DNA from: Hybos culiciformis
Taxonomy: Eukaryota; Arthropoda; Insecta; Diptera; Hybotidae
Reading direction: 5' to 3'
Length of the DNA: 64,000 bases
Assembly: GCA_964007475.1 (NCBI GenBank)
Contig: OZ023274.1
Location: 25,263,090 to 25,327,089, forward strand
In this document: positions 12,672 through 25,203 of the stretch, one piece after another
How the letters are laid out: each line of letters begins with the position of its first letter
How positions within the stretch are numbered: the first letter of the stretch is position 1
The notes under the pieces: model-generated
What the model was told of the DNA's origin: nothing
Seen by the model: the letters and a program-made list of their open reading frames with translations, nothing else
The model's database searches: none
Position numbers and translations under genes: made by a program

Positions 12672-12958
12672 GGGTGGAAGTGAGGGCGAAAGTGAGGGCG
12701 GAAGTGATGGCGGAAGTGATGGCGAAAGTGAGGGCGGAAGTGAGGACAGAAGTGAGGGCGGAAGTGAGGGCGGAAGTGAGGGCGGAAGTGAGGACGGAAG
12801 TGAGGACGGAAGTTAGGGCGGAAGTTAGGGCGGAAGTTAGGGCGGAAGTGAGGACGGAAGTGAGGGCGGAAGCGAGGGCGGAAGTGAGGGCGGAAGTGAG
12901 GGCGGAAGTGAGGGCGGAAGTGAGGGCGGAAGTGAGGGCGGAAGTGAGTGTGGAAGTG
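12672..12958 (+). repeat. GC-rich 12 bp minisatellite
   Basis: About 24 tandem units of GTGAGGGCGGAA and close variants (GTGAGGACGGAA, GTTAGGGCGGAA, GTGATGGCGGAA) run for 290 bp. The plus strand is almost pure purine and contrasts sharply with the AT-rich flanks. The 98-codon plus-strand frame over it (12674-12970), with its repeating EVRA peptide, is simply the minisatellite translated: a 12 bp period can never shift frame. I do not regard it as a gene. Confidence 0.95.
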
Positions 12959-13057
12959 AAACGGATGTGAAACGGATGTGATGGTAGAGTTACCTGACCA
13001 AAAATTTTGAATAGGGAGCTATGGTTAGGGTCTTCCCTACTTAAAATATGTCAAAAA

Positions 13058-13290
13058 AAAAAACACGAAGCAGTCATACGAACTGCCGAAATATACTTAA
13101 AAGCTTTAAACTATAAAATAACAGTGGCTACAAATGATGGGCTGCTCAGTACAAAATGTAAATTAAAATAAAAATCAGTCCACCAGTCCAAAAGCAGTCC
13201 ATTATTTGTAGCCATTGTTATTTCATAGTTTAAAACTTTTAAGTATAAACTTCTTTCCGCAGTTCCTATGACTGCTTGGTGTGTTCTTTT
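13058..13290. repeat. Imperfect hairpin element, about 230 bp
   Basis: The left arm (13058 to about 13148) and right arm (about 13190-13290) are imperfect reverse complements. They share GAAGCAGTCATA, ACTTAAAAG, TTTAAACTAT and TGGCTACAAAT blocks. A roughly 40 bp spacer contains CAGTCCACCAGTCC. An 8 bp direct repeat GAGCTATG (13015-13022 and about 13302-13309) brackets the region, but it does not abut the arms, so I do not claim it as a target duplication. It is probably a degenerate MITE. Confidence 0.7.
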
Positions 13291-13549
13291 TTCAGCATGA
13301 GAGCTATGAATTGATGAATTAGATGAATTTCCATTTCCATATGGTTATTAATACATCATGAACATAATTTCTGAAATTGGATTTTAAATAAATTCAAAAA
13401 GTATTTGGGAACATTGTTTAACAAATATTCACTTTTGTTTTTATAATGTTGAAACAGCTATAATTTTAAGGAAAAAGTATTCGTACTTATTTACTTTTTA
13501 ATAAATCAGAAACTTATTTTGTATTTCGTATGAAAATAGATTTTTGTGA

Positions 13550-13838
13550 TAAAACTTTAGCGATTTTTGCTATAATTCATTTGCTAGACAATTTTAAACG
13601 ATTAATTCATCACTGATCACCAAATCACTAGCTAATATTATGTATACATAATTCAAGGTTTTATTAAGTGCGCATACTGTCAAAAACGAGATTAAAAAAA
13701 ACGATTTTAAAAATAAAACTTTGATTTTGAAAACGATATTTTGATAAATAGATTATGAAAACAAGATTTTGGAAAAAGAAATCTCTAACTAAAATCATAT
13801 TTTCAGCCTTTATTGAGTTTTTTTTTCAGTGTAATTTT
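13550..13838 (+). repeat. Truncated GCTAT-family element
   Basis: The block TTTGCTATAATTCATTTGCT at 13565-13584 matches the longer family members at 16.4 kb and 58.3 kb. The fragment ends in TTTTTTTTTCAGTG followed by TA at 13839, the same right terminus seen near 18.33 kb. I could not find the left end. Confidence 0.45.
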
Positions 13839-16180
13839 ATTTCTTCTGACATCTCAATTTTATTAAGGAAATTATTATTATTAGCGTTTTTCTTTGCATA
13901 AAACCAAAAAAGTGTTGTTCAGTTTCAAATTCTTAATTTCTTAAATACTAATTTAAAAAATCTTATATATTTAATTATATATTGTAATTCTAAAAATTTA
14001 TGTTTAGGACAGATAAATAATTAATTTTTCATAATTTCATATTTATTTTCTTTTTAAAATAAATTTTCTAATAGTATTTTTAAGCTTTATTTTTTGCAAT
14101 TAATATATAATTTAATTTTTTTTTTTAATTTTATATTAAATAAAAGCAATTAAAAATATGTTATATCATAGGTTAAGAAAATTACTTAAATGTTCAAAAA
14201 AGGAAAAAAATAAAAATATATATTTCTTTGCAAATAGATAAAAGGATTTTATGAAAAATTAATTTGGTATGAGATAAAAATTTCCTTTAAAAATAATTTT
14301 TTTTTTTTGCTTTTGAGATAAACGAATAAGCGTTTGTAAATGATTTTTTTTTTCTTTTATAATTTCTTTAAAGAAAATTGTTTTTAATAAAACATAAATC
14401 TATATATAAGATATTTTTTACGGCTTAAAAAAAAATAGTACAAAAATACAACTTCTATACGTATATTATTTCGTTATTAAAATTCCTCTGATTGACTGCT
14501 GTGTTCTTCCGATTTCTTGAAGGCCGGTTGACAAGTGTGATCCTATATGATTTCAAAGTTGGCTTTTTGATTTTCTAAGAAAAAAAAACAAAAAATTATA
14601 GTTAGTATAATTATTACTTCAAGTGGAAATGTTTATGGACCCAATAAAGGTTATCGCTGTGAAAATAAGTGGATTTATGTTTTTTTAAAGTTTTCCTATT
14701 TCATTTTGTTTATTTTTTGCGTGATTCTTACTAAAGGATATTATCACAAAAAGAAAAAAAAACAATTGAAAATGTTTTCTTAACCACAGAGAAAAGGAAA
14801 AACATCAAAATTTTGTATGCATGAAATAAAATTACCTATTCACAATCAAAATTGATTCGTGCGAACATAATTTACTTATAAAGAATAAGGATTCATTCAG
14901 TTTTCTTATATATAATGTTTTTTTTTTAAACAATTCATTTAAATTTGTACGTAGAAGAAAAACGGAATGAATTTTCCTTAAAATAAACATTCTAACAGTT
15001 GTCAGAAAAATATTGAGAAAGAAAGGACTTACCGCACATACTTAAGAGGATAGCTAAAAGTAAAGCAAATTCCTACAGATTCTCTTAATACTTAAGGATG
15101 ACAACATAAATTTGTTGTAATCTTATTGCAAGAAAATAATATAAGTCTACTAAGAAATGTATCAAATACATAATTAAATTGTTATAAAATTTGCAGATGA
15201 TTAATAAAAAATGTTAAAAACCTGGTTTTATTTATGAAAAGCTAATATGTGAAGCCTAAATTGTTGCGCTTTTTTGCAGATCCCATATCTCTAAAATATT
15301 ATGCGGATGTTTTATTACTTCTTGTACAAACTAATAAAATAGATGAATTCCTTGATGACAAAAATAAAATAAAATTAAATATAATATACTACAACAAGAA
15401 AAAAAAAATTCCTTCCATTAAGTAGGATTTCTACTCTTGTGAATTGTTTCTAAAATTACATGCTTAAAGCAATTTGCTTAGAAAATTTTTGACGCATTTA
15501 AATTAGATACTATATATTTTTTTTGTTTTTTATTTTTTTTGTTCCTTTCTTATGTTGGAAAAAATCTTCATTCATTGTGATTTCTAGGGAATTTTTAATG
15601 TCTACACTATGCAAATAAGAATTAGAAAAAAAAAACATTATTCATTTATGTACATGTATTGTGTATTACATAATAAATAACATAAAGAAACATAAGTACA
15701 TAAAACAATATTTTTTAATTAATAATGAGTTAATAACCGTATATACCTACTTTGTTGTTGGTATATATATGAATTTCCAGAATGAATTTAAAATATCTTG
15801 TTTTATATACATTATATATTTTCATTAAGTTTTTAGTTAAGATAATAATGTTAAAAAAAAAAATTCACTTCCTGTGAGGTTACAAAATGTTGTATTTTTA
15901 GAAAATATTTTAAAAATTTACATAAGAAAATTTTTTTTCACCATGTCTTTTTCATATACAGGAATAGTGAGATTTCTTTTATGATTATTGTCTTAAATTG
16001 ATGCTAATTTTGTTGGGGAAAAATACAATAAATTTAATGAACTTAATGGGTAAATGTTTGATCGTTGGAAAATGTATATTACTACCAGTCATTTCAAGAA
16101 CAGATTTAGAGCAAATTAAGTTTTCATTTTTTTCGCTAAATCCTACTGAGTACTCAATTTTCGTACGGAAAAATAGATAG
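13839..16180. other. AT-rich stretch, one exon-like island
   Basis: It is largely homopolymer-rich AT DNA. The only GC-richer island is the minus-strand terminal-exon candidate at 14477-14542, described separately. The opposed frames at 15985-16314 (minus) and 15998-16180 (plus) overlap each other and show no family signature. Confidence 0.5.
14477..14542 (-). CDS. Possible terminal exon (weak)
   Basis: The minus strand here is GC-richer than its surroundings. After an ATATAG acceptor-like site it reads 21 codons, DHTCQPAFKKSEEHSSQSEEF, then TAA. The hydrophilic acidic C-terminus looks more like real coding sequence than the Phe/Ile/Lys-rich chance frames around it. The pyrimidine tract before the acceptor is poor, however, and a better TTCTTAG lies about 40 bp further upstream but leads into a stop in this frame. 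No upstream exon is identified. It may be chance. Confidence 0.2.
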   Translation of the reverse strand, partial: DHTCQPAFKKSEEHSSQSEEF

Positions 16181-18328
16181 CTATAGTACATAGTACATAC
16201 TTCAATCGAACTAGTGAATGGCTTTAGAAAAATTTTGTCTTTATCATAGCAAGGAAAAATAGCTAACTTTTTAATATATCTGTTCATATGATTATGTATA
16301 GCAATGTTTGTCATAAAAATTTCAGAAACTCATATTGTTTAAAAAAATATTTTTTATTATTTAATTTTCCCCCAGAAAAACAATAAAAATTATATTTTTT
16401 GAGTAGCAAATTTTGCTAAAATTCATTTGCTATATATTTTTGGACGAGATATTATGTATTTAATAATAAATGCAAGAGTTTCAGCACTAACTAACTGAAA
16501 ATTTTGTAGTTTTAGTTATAACTTTATGGCTGTTTCTTGTAAAGCTTAGCTTCTATAGACTCGTGATAATATAATGACATGTTTTTGTGAACTAGAATAC
16601 CTTAGCATCAAAATATTAGAAATACACAATCGAATAACACAATTTATAGAGAAAATCATATCAGATTTCTACAATTTATTCGGAGATAAATACCATAATA
16701 AATTATGCAACATTAACAATTTTTTTCCAGAATTTGGTATTCAATTCTCTATTGTAGTTTCGATTAATCAACTAAAATATAATTTATTCTTGTAAACAAA
16801 TTGCATTACTACTTATTTTGCTTACAAAATAATGTTAATACAATATAGCTAAGCTCTTTTATACCTTAGAATCTGATAGTAAGAACTTTATTTTTTATTC
16901 CTTTTTTTTAATATGTTTTTTATATCTGTACTATACAACATAGATATGAGTATATATTTTCTAAATATAATTTAAAATTAACAAAATGTTAAATGATTAT
17001 TTTGTCATGATATAAAACTTATTATATACATTAGTTCTTATAGTAAATGTATATATTGTATTATTTTTGTTTCTTACTATAGAGAATTTATGAAATATAT
17101 ATATACCTAGTAGTTGTATCTTGTCTCTATTGTTATTAAAATTTTCTTATGCAAAACTTTTGAAGTGCGATTGTAATTATGATATATAATATTATAATAG
17201 TATATATATAGTTAGTATAGTATAGTGTTATTTTAGGTCAAAAGGTTTTGTAATTAAAATTTTTGTTATTAATGTTTAGAGAGAGTACAAAATCTTTTCT
17301 AAAGTAATAATAATTTTAATAAGAAGCTCAATCTTATTTTCATTCATAAGAAGATGAAGAATATTTTATATAGTAGTACGTAGGATACGTTGTAAATTAT
17401 TTTCAGAATAAAATTTTTTTTTCTCATTTAGAAGTACCCAATTACATATACAAATTCTTTATTCATTGAAAAAAATACGGTAGAAAATTAGCTATAAAAT
17501 ATATAGCACAGATTATGAGAAAAACTGCATTATTTTTTCTTACAGAATTGTGCTAAAAATCTTGCATTTATTATGTCCAAATTGTATAGCTATACGCTAT
17601 AGCAATTTGTATCGAAATTTGGTACACTCCATAATTATTTTTTTTAGCGAAATATAATTTTTATACAAAATCGATTTCTGTCAGATATTGCTATAATCAT
17701 ATAAACTTATATATAAAAAATAAAAGTAGATATTTTTCTTTAAAATTTATCTTGCTAAAAGCATCCACTACACCTTTTCCAAGTGTAATTCAGAAAGTAT
17801 AAATTTTAATTCAGAAAGTATCAATTGTAATTCATATTAGTCAATTTTAATTCAGAAAGTATCAATTGTAGTTCAAGTTCAGATTAACCAATTTTAATTC
17901 AGAAAATGTCAATTCTAATTCAGAAAGTATCAATTGTATTTCAGAAAGTATGAACTGTAATTCAGAAAGTATCAATTAAAATCTCAACTGCATATTATTA
18001 TTTTTTTTTTAAATTCTTTCATCTATTCCTAAACATTAATAAAATATAAATATAAGGTTTGATAAATATATATTGTCATTTTTTAAATTCCATTCCGGCT
18101 TTCTGAATTACAATTGATAGTTTCTGAATTAAAATTGGCTAATCTGAATTTCAATTGATACTTTCAGAATTAAATTTGACTAATATGAATTTCAACTGAT
18201 ACTTTCTGAATTAAAATTGACTAATACGAATTACAATTGATACTTTCTGAATTACACTTGGAAAAGTATAGTAAGAAATTATGCACAGAAATTATAGCTG
18301 CGGCAACTATCTGTTTTTTTTCAGTGTA
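16180..18328 (+). mobile_element. GCTAT-family TA-type element, copy 1
   Basis: This region shares diverged but collinear blocks with about 58110-59990: ATCGAACT, TTTTTAATATATCTGTT, TTTGTCATAAAAAT, TAATAATAAATGCAAGA, GTTTTAGTTATAA, and GCGAAATATAA followed by ATATTGCTATAATCATAT. It ends TTTTTTTTCAGTG followed by TA (18329-18330), the same terminus as the 13.8 kb fragment and like the right end of the 8564-10751 element. The left end is not clear. GCTATA and AGCAAA motifs recur throughout. Between 17775 and 18265 it carries an inverted array that the 58 kb copy lacks. The frame at 16574-16795 lies inside the repeat and is not recognisable. Confidence 0.6.
17775..18265. repeat. Inverted arrays of a short tandem motif
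   Basis: The outer ends TTTTCCAAGTGTAATTCAG and its complement at 18247-18265 form a terminal inverted repeat. The left half contains repeated AATTCAGAAAGTATCAATTG units and AGTCAATTTT variants. The right half contains the same units in the opposite orientation (CAATTGATACTTTCTGAATT). An unrelated spacer of about 110 bp lies between (about 17985-18095). It is absent from the family copy at 58-60 kb, so it looks like an insertion. Confidence 0.85.
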
Positions 18329-18330
18329 GA

Positions 18331-20123
18331 TACATATAATTGTGACAATTTTAATTTTGTTCCTGCGAAAAAAATTCAAAAAAAAAAGTTTAAATTAAAA
18401 GAAATTTCAAAATAGTGCTCTGTTTTTTTCTTTTTTAAATTAAACGAAATTTTTTTTAAACTTTTTTCATCACATCTCAGAACTTGTCAGTCACTCTTCG
18501 TTCTTCCACCTGAATGGAGGTATAACATTTCTTTCTAAAAAGTTATGTTGAATAATACAAAAGTACCTATATATAGTGACTGAATAGAGACAATTAAAAT
18601 TTAATTAACTTTAAATTGTTTAGAAGAACATATTTTTTAATAAAATTATAATTAAAAACTTAAAAAAAAAAATGTAAAAAGTTCAACATTAAAGGCTTGG
18701 AAATTTATTAGTTGGCATGATAAGATGTAATGATATTTTGTTTTTAAAATGTGTCAAATTATTTTTTTTTGACGTTGTTATATAAGTTTTTGATTTATTT
18801 TTAAATAACTTTTTCAAGGAAATTTTTTTTTGGTTATGATACCTTCGAACTATAATATTCTGCGATAAAGCCTTCTATACCGATACCGAATAATTATCTT
18901 AAAATTTATTGCTTCATGAGTGAAGAATAACACGACAAGTTGTTCTTTGTGTAAAAATTAAAATTTTTTAACAATATTCATTTAATATATAAAAAGAATT
19001 ATTTACAATTTCTTTCATAATAAACAAATTCTTTTTAACACAAACAAATTTCTGTTATCACAAACTAAAACAGATCTTTTACAGTTAATAGAATAATTCC
19101 GAAGTTTTAATACTGCATGTTTCTTCTCGTTCTGATCTTTTCCTAAAATTCAGAAAAAATAAAGATTGCCATCAAAAAATTTTATTAACAAAAATATCTA
19201 CTATTTGAAAATTAAAAAACTTTTTCTCAAAAAATAAAATTGTTTTAGGAACTTTTTGACCCCTTTTTTGTAAAATTCTTATTCTGGAAGTTCAGGAGTA
19301 CTAAGTTAAATAAAAACATGAGACTTTTTTATTTACTCTGATAAAACTTAAAAAAAAAATTTTTTTTAAGTTTCTTTTTCAATATTACTTTTTTCATTCC
19401 ATTATTTTTTCAATAAAAAAAGTAGGGAAATAAATGTTTGAGTTTTAACTATGATAAATTTTATATGAAATAAATAAAATAAAACTGAAACTGAATGATC
19501 CTTCACTTATTGGACTATCGAATTATTAAAAATTATTATTATTATTTTCAGATTATGAAATTTTATTGAGCCAAACATAAAATTTATTTAAATCTGTCGT
19601 TTGACACAAAAATGGCAACCAACAAGTATTCGATAAAAAATTCTTATGAAATTTTGGCTTGTATAGGAGTTTTCATTTTTATAAGACTTCAGAATTAATT
19701 CTTGAGTCATTGTACACTTTTTCCGACTGCTTGTTTTTTCCCTACCTACGATATTCAAATCTGAATTACTTTCATTAAAAACTAATTAGTATATCCAAAA
19801 ATATAACTACTCTTTGCCAATCAATGACAGTTATAATGCCAAAACAAAATTATTGTCGAATAACATATCGATTCTATAGAATGTAACGTAATGTTATTTA
19901 TAATGGGCGAATGATTTGATTCCCGAATTTTTCAGAGCAAACTAAACATATTCAATACACCACTTAATTATTTTAAAATTGCCATTCGCTACTCTTAAAT
20001 ATTTACAATATCATCCAGTACATATAAACCAGCGAAGCCCAAATTAGAACTAATTTAGAGCATATAGAAAATACTAAGGTTTTTTTCATATCACACCAAC
20101 CCAATTTTTATTTAAAAAACATT
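18331..20123. other. AT-rich stretch with a tiny exon-like island
   Basis: It is homopolymer-rich with no transposon ends. The only notable feature is the 33 bp minus-strand island at 18477-18509. Confidence 0.5.
18477..18509 (-). CDS. Possible micro terminal exon (very weak)
   Basis: The minus strand reads ATACCTCCATTCAG, a plausible acceptor, followed by ten codons VEERRVTDKF and TGA. All three phases reach a stop within 33 bp, so the frame cannot be proven. I record it because it is a GC-richer island with a decent pyrimidine tract, on the same strand as the 14.5 kb and 9.7 kb islands. Confidence 0.12.
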   Translation of the reverse strand: MEERRVTDKF

Positions 20124-20616
20124 CACTGTAAAAAAATTATTTCTAAAGACATAATTAAGAAAACTAAATTGTGTGTTGTATGTTTTTTGAATAAAATTAC
20201 GTTTTATTTTTCAGTTTTAATTCAATCCTAAAAAATTTCAAAAATGCTTCTTAAGCTGATATATTACGATTCACATCAACTGACAAATTTTTTTTAAAAG
20301 CTTTCCTTTTCTATTTAAAACAAAAGATTTTTCTGTCAGATTTTTGTTTTACTTAATACAGAAATTTGTATGAGCCAGAAAGGGAAAGAGATATAAAATT
20401 AAGGAGAAATGATTGAAGAAAAAAGCTTGATTTAAAAATTTATTCAAATTTGACCCTTTCATAAAAACTCAACGGTCAATTGATTTAAATCGTACTCTAA
20501 TAATATTTTATATAAAAAGTGATTCCTGCGGGATTTTAAAAAATTAAAATAAAATTGTATAAAAGACCTTCCAGTCTAAAAGAGTAAGAAATATAAATTT
20601 TATATTTTTAACAGTG
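20124..20616. mobile_element. Possible TIR element, 493 bp
   Basis: The left end is CACTGTAAAAAAATTATTTCT and the right end, inverted, is CACTGTTAAAAATATAAAATT. The flanking dinucleotides are TT and TA, so a TA duplication would have to be mutated. The interior has no coding frame. The ends resemble those of the other TA-type elements here, but the match is short and AT-biased. Confidence 0.35.
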
Positions 20617-23600
20617 TATTTAAAAAGACTAGAAATAAAAAGGAAAAAAAAAATTTTTTTTTTTTTTTGTGAGTATACGATTTTTTTTTTTCATTGAAAA
20701 TGATTACACATTTTTTTATTCCTATGCATTTGAGTATAAAAAAAAAAAATTTTGCTCACGAGCATAGGCTTGGGCATCAATGATATAAACAAACAAAATT
20801 TTGAGATTGCCAGCTATAAAAAGTTTAGAAGAAAAACAAATTTATTACAATATTGGATCTGGCTAAATAACCGAAGTTTTCTTAATACAAACAAAGTTCA
20901 AAGTTCAGTTTCAATTCAAATATTGAATTTCTTTAAACAGTCGCAGAATCTTTAATTGAAAGAATTTAATTGAAACAATTTAGGTAAAAAATATTTTCAT
21001 ATTTATTTAAGTTTTTAAATGGTGCGGTGGTATTCATTGATTTTTTGATTAAGATTATGTTTCAGTTTTATTTTTGAATCTTTAATATTCTTCTTCTTTT
21101 TTTTTTGGTGCAACCAAATATTTATTTTTATAATTTATTAAGCTGCAAGGATTTTGCAACAACCAAAATTAAATAAAAACTTTTTTTTTTTTGATATGCC
21201 ATGTATACATATTATATATGTAAGGAAAGATATAATGCGATTTTATAAGTGTGAAACTCAACAGGTTAAGAATATAAAAGCTTCTTATGTGCAAAAAACA
21301 AAAAAAAATCTTTTTTTATTCTATATTTAAGGATTGCAATAAAAATCTGAAATAAAGAATCAATAAAATATTTTTTTTTTTTTTTAAAGAAGATTACTTT
21401 TATTGCTAATTTCTCGTTTCTTATTGAACAATTTAAGGTTTCCTATCTTTTATTATAAACAAAAATTTCAATTTAAATTTGTTTTAACTATCTTATTAAT
21501 TCAGTTCTATAATTTTATGAAATTTCAGACTTTATGATTCAATGTTTTGGATAGTCTTAGCCCAACTTGGAGAATAAATTTCTCTTCTTCATTCAAGCAA
21601 GGCTTGGGGCTATTTTTTAGAGCCATTCGATTTATTTCAATTCGAACTGAATATTGAGAACTTAATTGACTTTCGAACAGAGGTATTTATTTCAATTATA
21701 GAAATGTAAGGAAACGCTTTCGAAAGCAATTTTGCTCTGAATAACAAAAAAAAAAAATATAATTTTGTGGTTCTGGGAAATATGTTTTAATCATTGAAAT
21801 TGGGAACCTTAATAATACGATTATGATGACATTTTATTCTTACAATAACTCTCTTTGTAATAGAAGATTAAAATTTTCTTTTATAAAATTCCTAATTCTA
21901 TGATAAGTTTTTTAGGTTTAAAATATAATTTTTTGGCTAAAATTTAATTTGAATATGACCTTTTTTTCTTTTTTAACTGAAAACATTTTTACTGAAAACA
22001 TTTTTTTATTTTTTTTTCGTACTTTCAAAGAATGTTATTTTGAAAACTTCAGGCTCATAAATAAAATCAATACGTTAATTTTTATTTTCATTTTGGAAAA
22101 GATTGGAAAATTTAGCTTTAATTGTTCATTTGAGGACAATAAAGTACTTGCAAAAGTTTTATATGTATAATTTTTTTAAATCTTTTTTATAATTCTCATA
22201 AAAAATCGAAAATAAATTTCATCAATTTATTTTTATTTTTGTGTCAATTAATTCATAAAGCCTAAAATATTATGTTCAAGTTTTTATGGTATAACAATTA
22301 AGTGTTGTGCAGCTCGTTCCCTTGAGATTGATTATGAAATTTCAAATAATTAGCCATTAATGGGGACAGTAACTGGCATTAAAAGACCGTGCTTTTAAAC
22401 TATGATATATTCCTGTGAAAATGCTATTTATTTGATAAAGATCTCAGATAAATATAAGGGAATATAAGGGACGAATATAAAGTATTTCAATGAAGTCAAG
22501 CTAAATTTTCAATTTTATTAATATTTCAATTTTATTAATTAATAACTATTGTAGAACACTGAATGTGGGAAATAAATCGAGCTTAAATTAGAACTTTCCA
22601 ATTTATAGAAAATTCAATAAAATTAAAATTTAAATTGTCTATTAGCTTATTAAATGATAAAATAATAAATAAACGAGAATTTTTAATTTAAAAATAATAA
22701 ACAATTTCGAGAATATGTTGAGACTTACAGGCTATATTATTATAGTTATCAGTAGTGTATATAATGTTAATTATCAGGACCACCAATGTAAATTTAAGCT
22801 CCTCAAAACCCGGTCATTTTTTGGATTATTATCAAATCTGAATTCTTAAAAAAATATGAAAACCAGAATCTTCTAAGTTTCATTTAAGGTTTTTCAAGAT
22901 CTCAAAGTTTCTAACAGATATGTATAACAATTAGTTATATTTTTTTAGTTATAATCAAGGATATTCTTTTTAATAGTGAGCTTCATATGGAGGAATCGTG
23001 ATTGGGCGAATTGCAGAAAGAATCCTGATTTCAAATTTCAGGGAAAAGATTCGCTGAAACCGATTGATTCTGATTCAGTAATTGGTATGATACTCTCTAT
23101 AAAAAATTTTCAGTTTTTTTTTATTTCAATTAAACTTTAAAATTAACAAATTCCGAAATTAAAATCTCTCAACATTTTCTACTTTCCAAAAAATTTTTAA
23201 TTGATTCATATAAATATAGAAATATGTACTTCTGTTTTATTTTCTTTTTTTTTTACAAATTTAAAAATAAAGATATTTAAAAAACAAAAAGAACAAAATA
23301 AAGTTAACAAATGGAAGGACAAAAAAGTTTTTAAATTTTTTTTATCTTCTCAATCAAATAAATAAAAGGACCTGTCATTCTTAATTAATTTTTTTTTTGT
23401 TATATATTTTCTGAATGATTACAATTTGATATTCAAGCGAGAAAAAAAAATTGTTATTTTTTCTCGTTTGCATTTTGTTGACAAACATTTCTTATATAAT
23501 TTGGCCAAGTTTTATGTGTATTTATATAAATAAAACAAATTTGAATTACCATTATTCGAAAAAAAAAAAATAAAATAAAATAAATAAAGATAATAAAAAA

Positions 23601-24856
23601 AAAAATTAATTGTTTATTCATATCCTTTGAGAGTATCGTTATAATTTTTTTTCGCAAGAAAATGAAAATAAATTTTATAAACAAATAAAAATATAAGAAA
23701 ATGTTTATGTTGAAAATTATAATAATAATAAGAAAAATTCACGACAAAAAAGGATTTTCATGCGCTCAAAAGAAAATATAAGCAAGTTTTTCTTCTTTAT
23801 ACATACAAATATATATATTTTCCTTGCTATGTAAAAAGAAAACAAAGAACAAAAAAAAAAAAAAAGAGTTTTCTTTTTTATTTTTTTTTTGCATCTATTA
23901 GGAATTCAAGTCGCGTCTTTTGGTAAACAAAATGATTCTTAACAATACAAAAAAAAAAAAATCTTAAGTGTATGCCTGAAGTTAAAAGCAAAAAAGAAAA
24001 CATTTTTTTCCTTACAATTCCTTTTTTTTTTTCTTCGCACTGAGAAAAATTTATTGTGAATTCTAAAAGAAAAATATTTTCCTTCTTTTTGTTTTTTTGT
24101 TATTTTTCTATTCTCATCATCATCATCATAATATTTTTTTTTTGTTTTAAAGGATTTTTATAATAGAAAATTATATTCTTGAATTTTTAATTTTTATTAT
24201 GTCGTTTTATTTATATTATTTCGTTTAATATTTAAATTATTTTCAATTGGTAGAACTGAAGTTTATTATATAAAATATATATATATATATATACATTCTT
24301 TTTTGCAGGATTATTAAAAAAAATTAACTTAATGATTTACAATCTGTGAGTAAATCCTTTTTGAGACCACAGAAATTATTTACTTAAAGGATTGGTATTT
24401 TTTATGACAAAAAATTTATGGACGAAAAAATATAATTAAATTGCCTGAAAATTGGGCGGAAAATAATATAATTGTTTTAAAATAGAATGAGTAGACGAGA
24501 TTTATATTGTATACTGTGTGCAGTAAAATTTATAATTTCTTTTGATTTTTTTTTTTTTGTCTCAACACAAAGTAAGTGATTTTTTGTCGGCTTGTGGTTT
24601 TATTATCATTATCTTCGGCACAGAGGAGTTAAAAGCATAGAAAATAGTGACAAAAGCTTATATTACAAGATTAAAAAGTGTCGAAAATAAATTTATACAA
24701 GAATGTTTTATTAACTTATAACTTATATAATGTCGCAATAGAACATTAAGAAAGATTAGAACCAGAGAAAAAACATGATTTAAAAATAAAAATCTCTTAG
24801 AGTATAATGAATTTTGTTAAGAGAATTTCAATATAAAATTAATTAGTTTAAATATA
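20617..24856. other. AT-rich gene-free stretch
   Basis: It contains poly-T/poly-A runs, a short CAT microsatellite at about 24115-24129 and a TA run near 24278-24292. The frames at 20752-20955, 21949-22170 and 23454-23684 give Phe/Ile/Asn/Lys-rich peptides with no recognisable motif. Confidence 0.55.
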
Positions 24857-24857
24857 A

Positions 24858-24922
24858 AAATTATACTGTGCGTTTCAGTTTAGAACTGTAAACGTCCTTA
24901 AGACACCAGGACGAAACAATTT
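24858..24922 (+). ncRNA. Decayed hammerhead-ribozyme-like sequence
   Basis: Stem II (GTCCT 24894-24898 with AGGAC 24908-24912), the conserved GAAA (24913-24916) and CAATTT (24917-24922) match the intact hammerhead at 37355-37426. Similarity continues downstream through a TTCAGTAATTTC-like block. The CUGAUGA core, however, reads CTGTAAAC (24886-24893), and stem I cannot be drawn convincingly. A possible stem III strand, AAATT then ATA, lies at 24858-24865. I read it as a dead relative of the 37 kb ribozyme. Confidence 0.5.
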
Positions 24923-25203
24923 AATAATCTTTCAGTAATTTCATGTAAGAAGTATTCTGAAATAATAAAGGAGAGGTAGATTACATAAGTTTCTTGTTTG
25001 AATTAATAAAAATTAAAAAAAAACTATGAACAATCACTTGACAAGACAAGACACAGGTTTTTTTTTTTTTTAGCCATTCTTCTAATTTCAACTTGTTAGA
25101 ACAAATTAAAGACAAATCAACAGCATCCGATCCGATTATTTAATAATTGCATCTACTTTTTTGTTGCATTTAACTTCAGATCCAAGCAAATTTTATACAA
25201 CAT

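Noticed and set aside
12674..12970. 98-codon frame with a repeating EVRA peptide
   Set aside because: A 12 bp minisatellite is divisible by three and stays open by construction; there are no gene signals.
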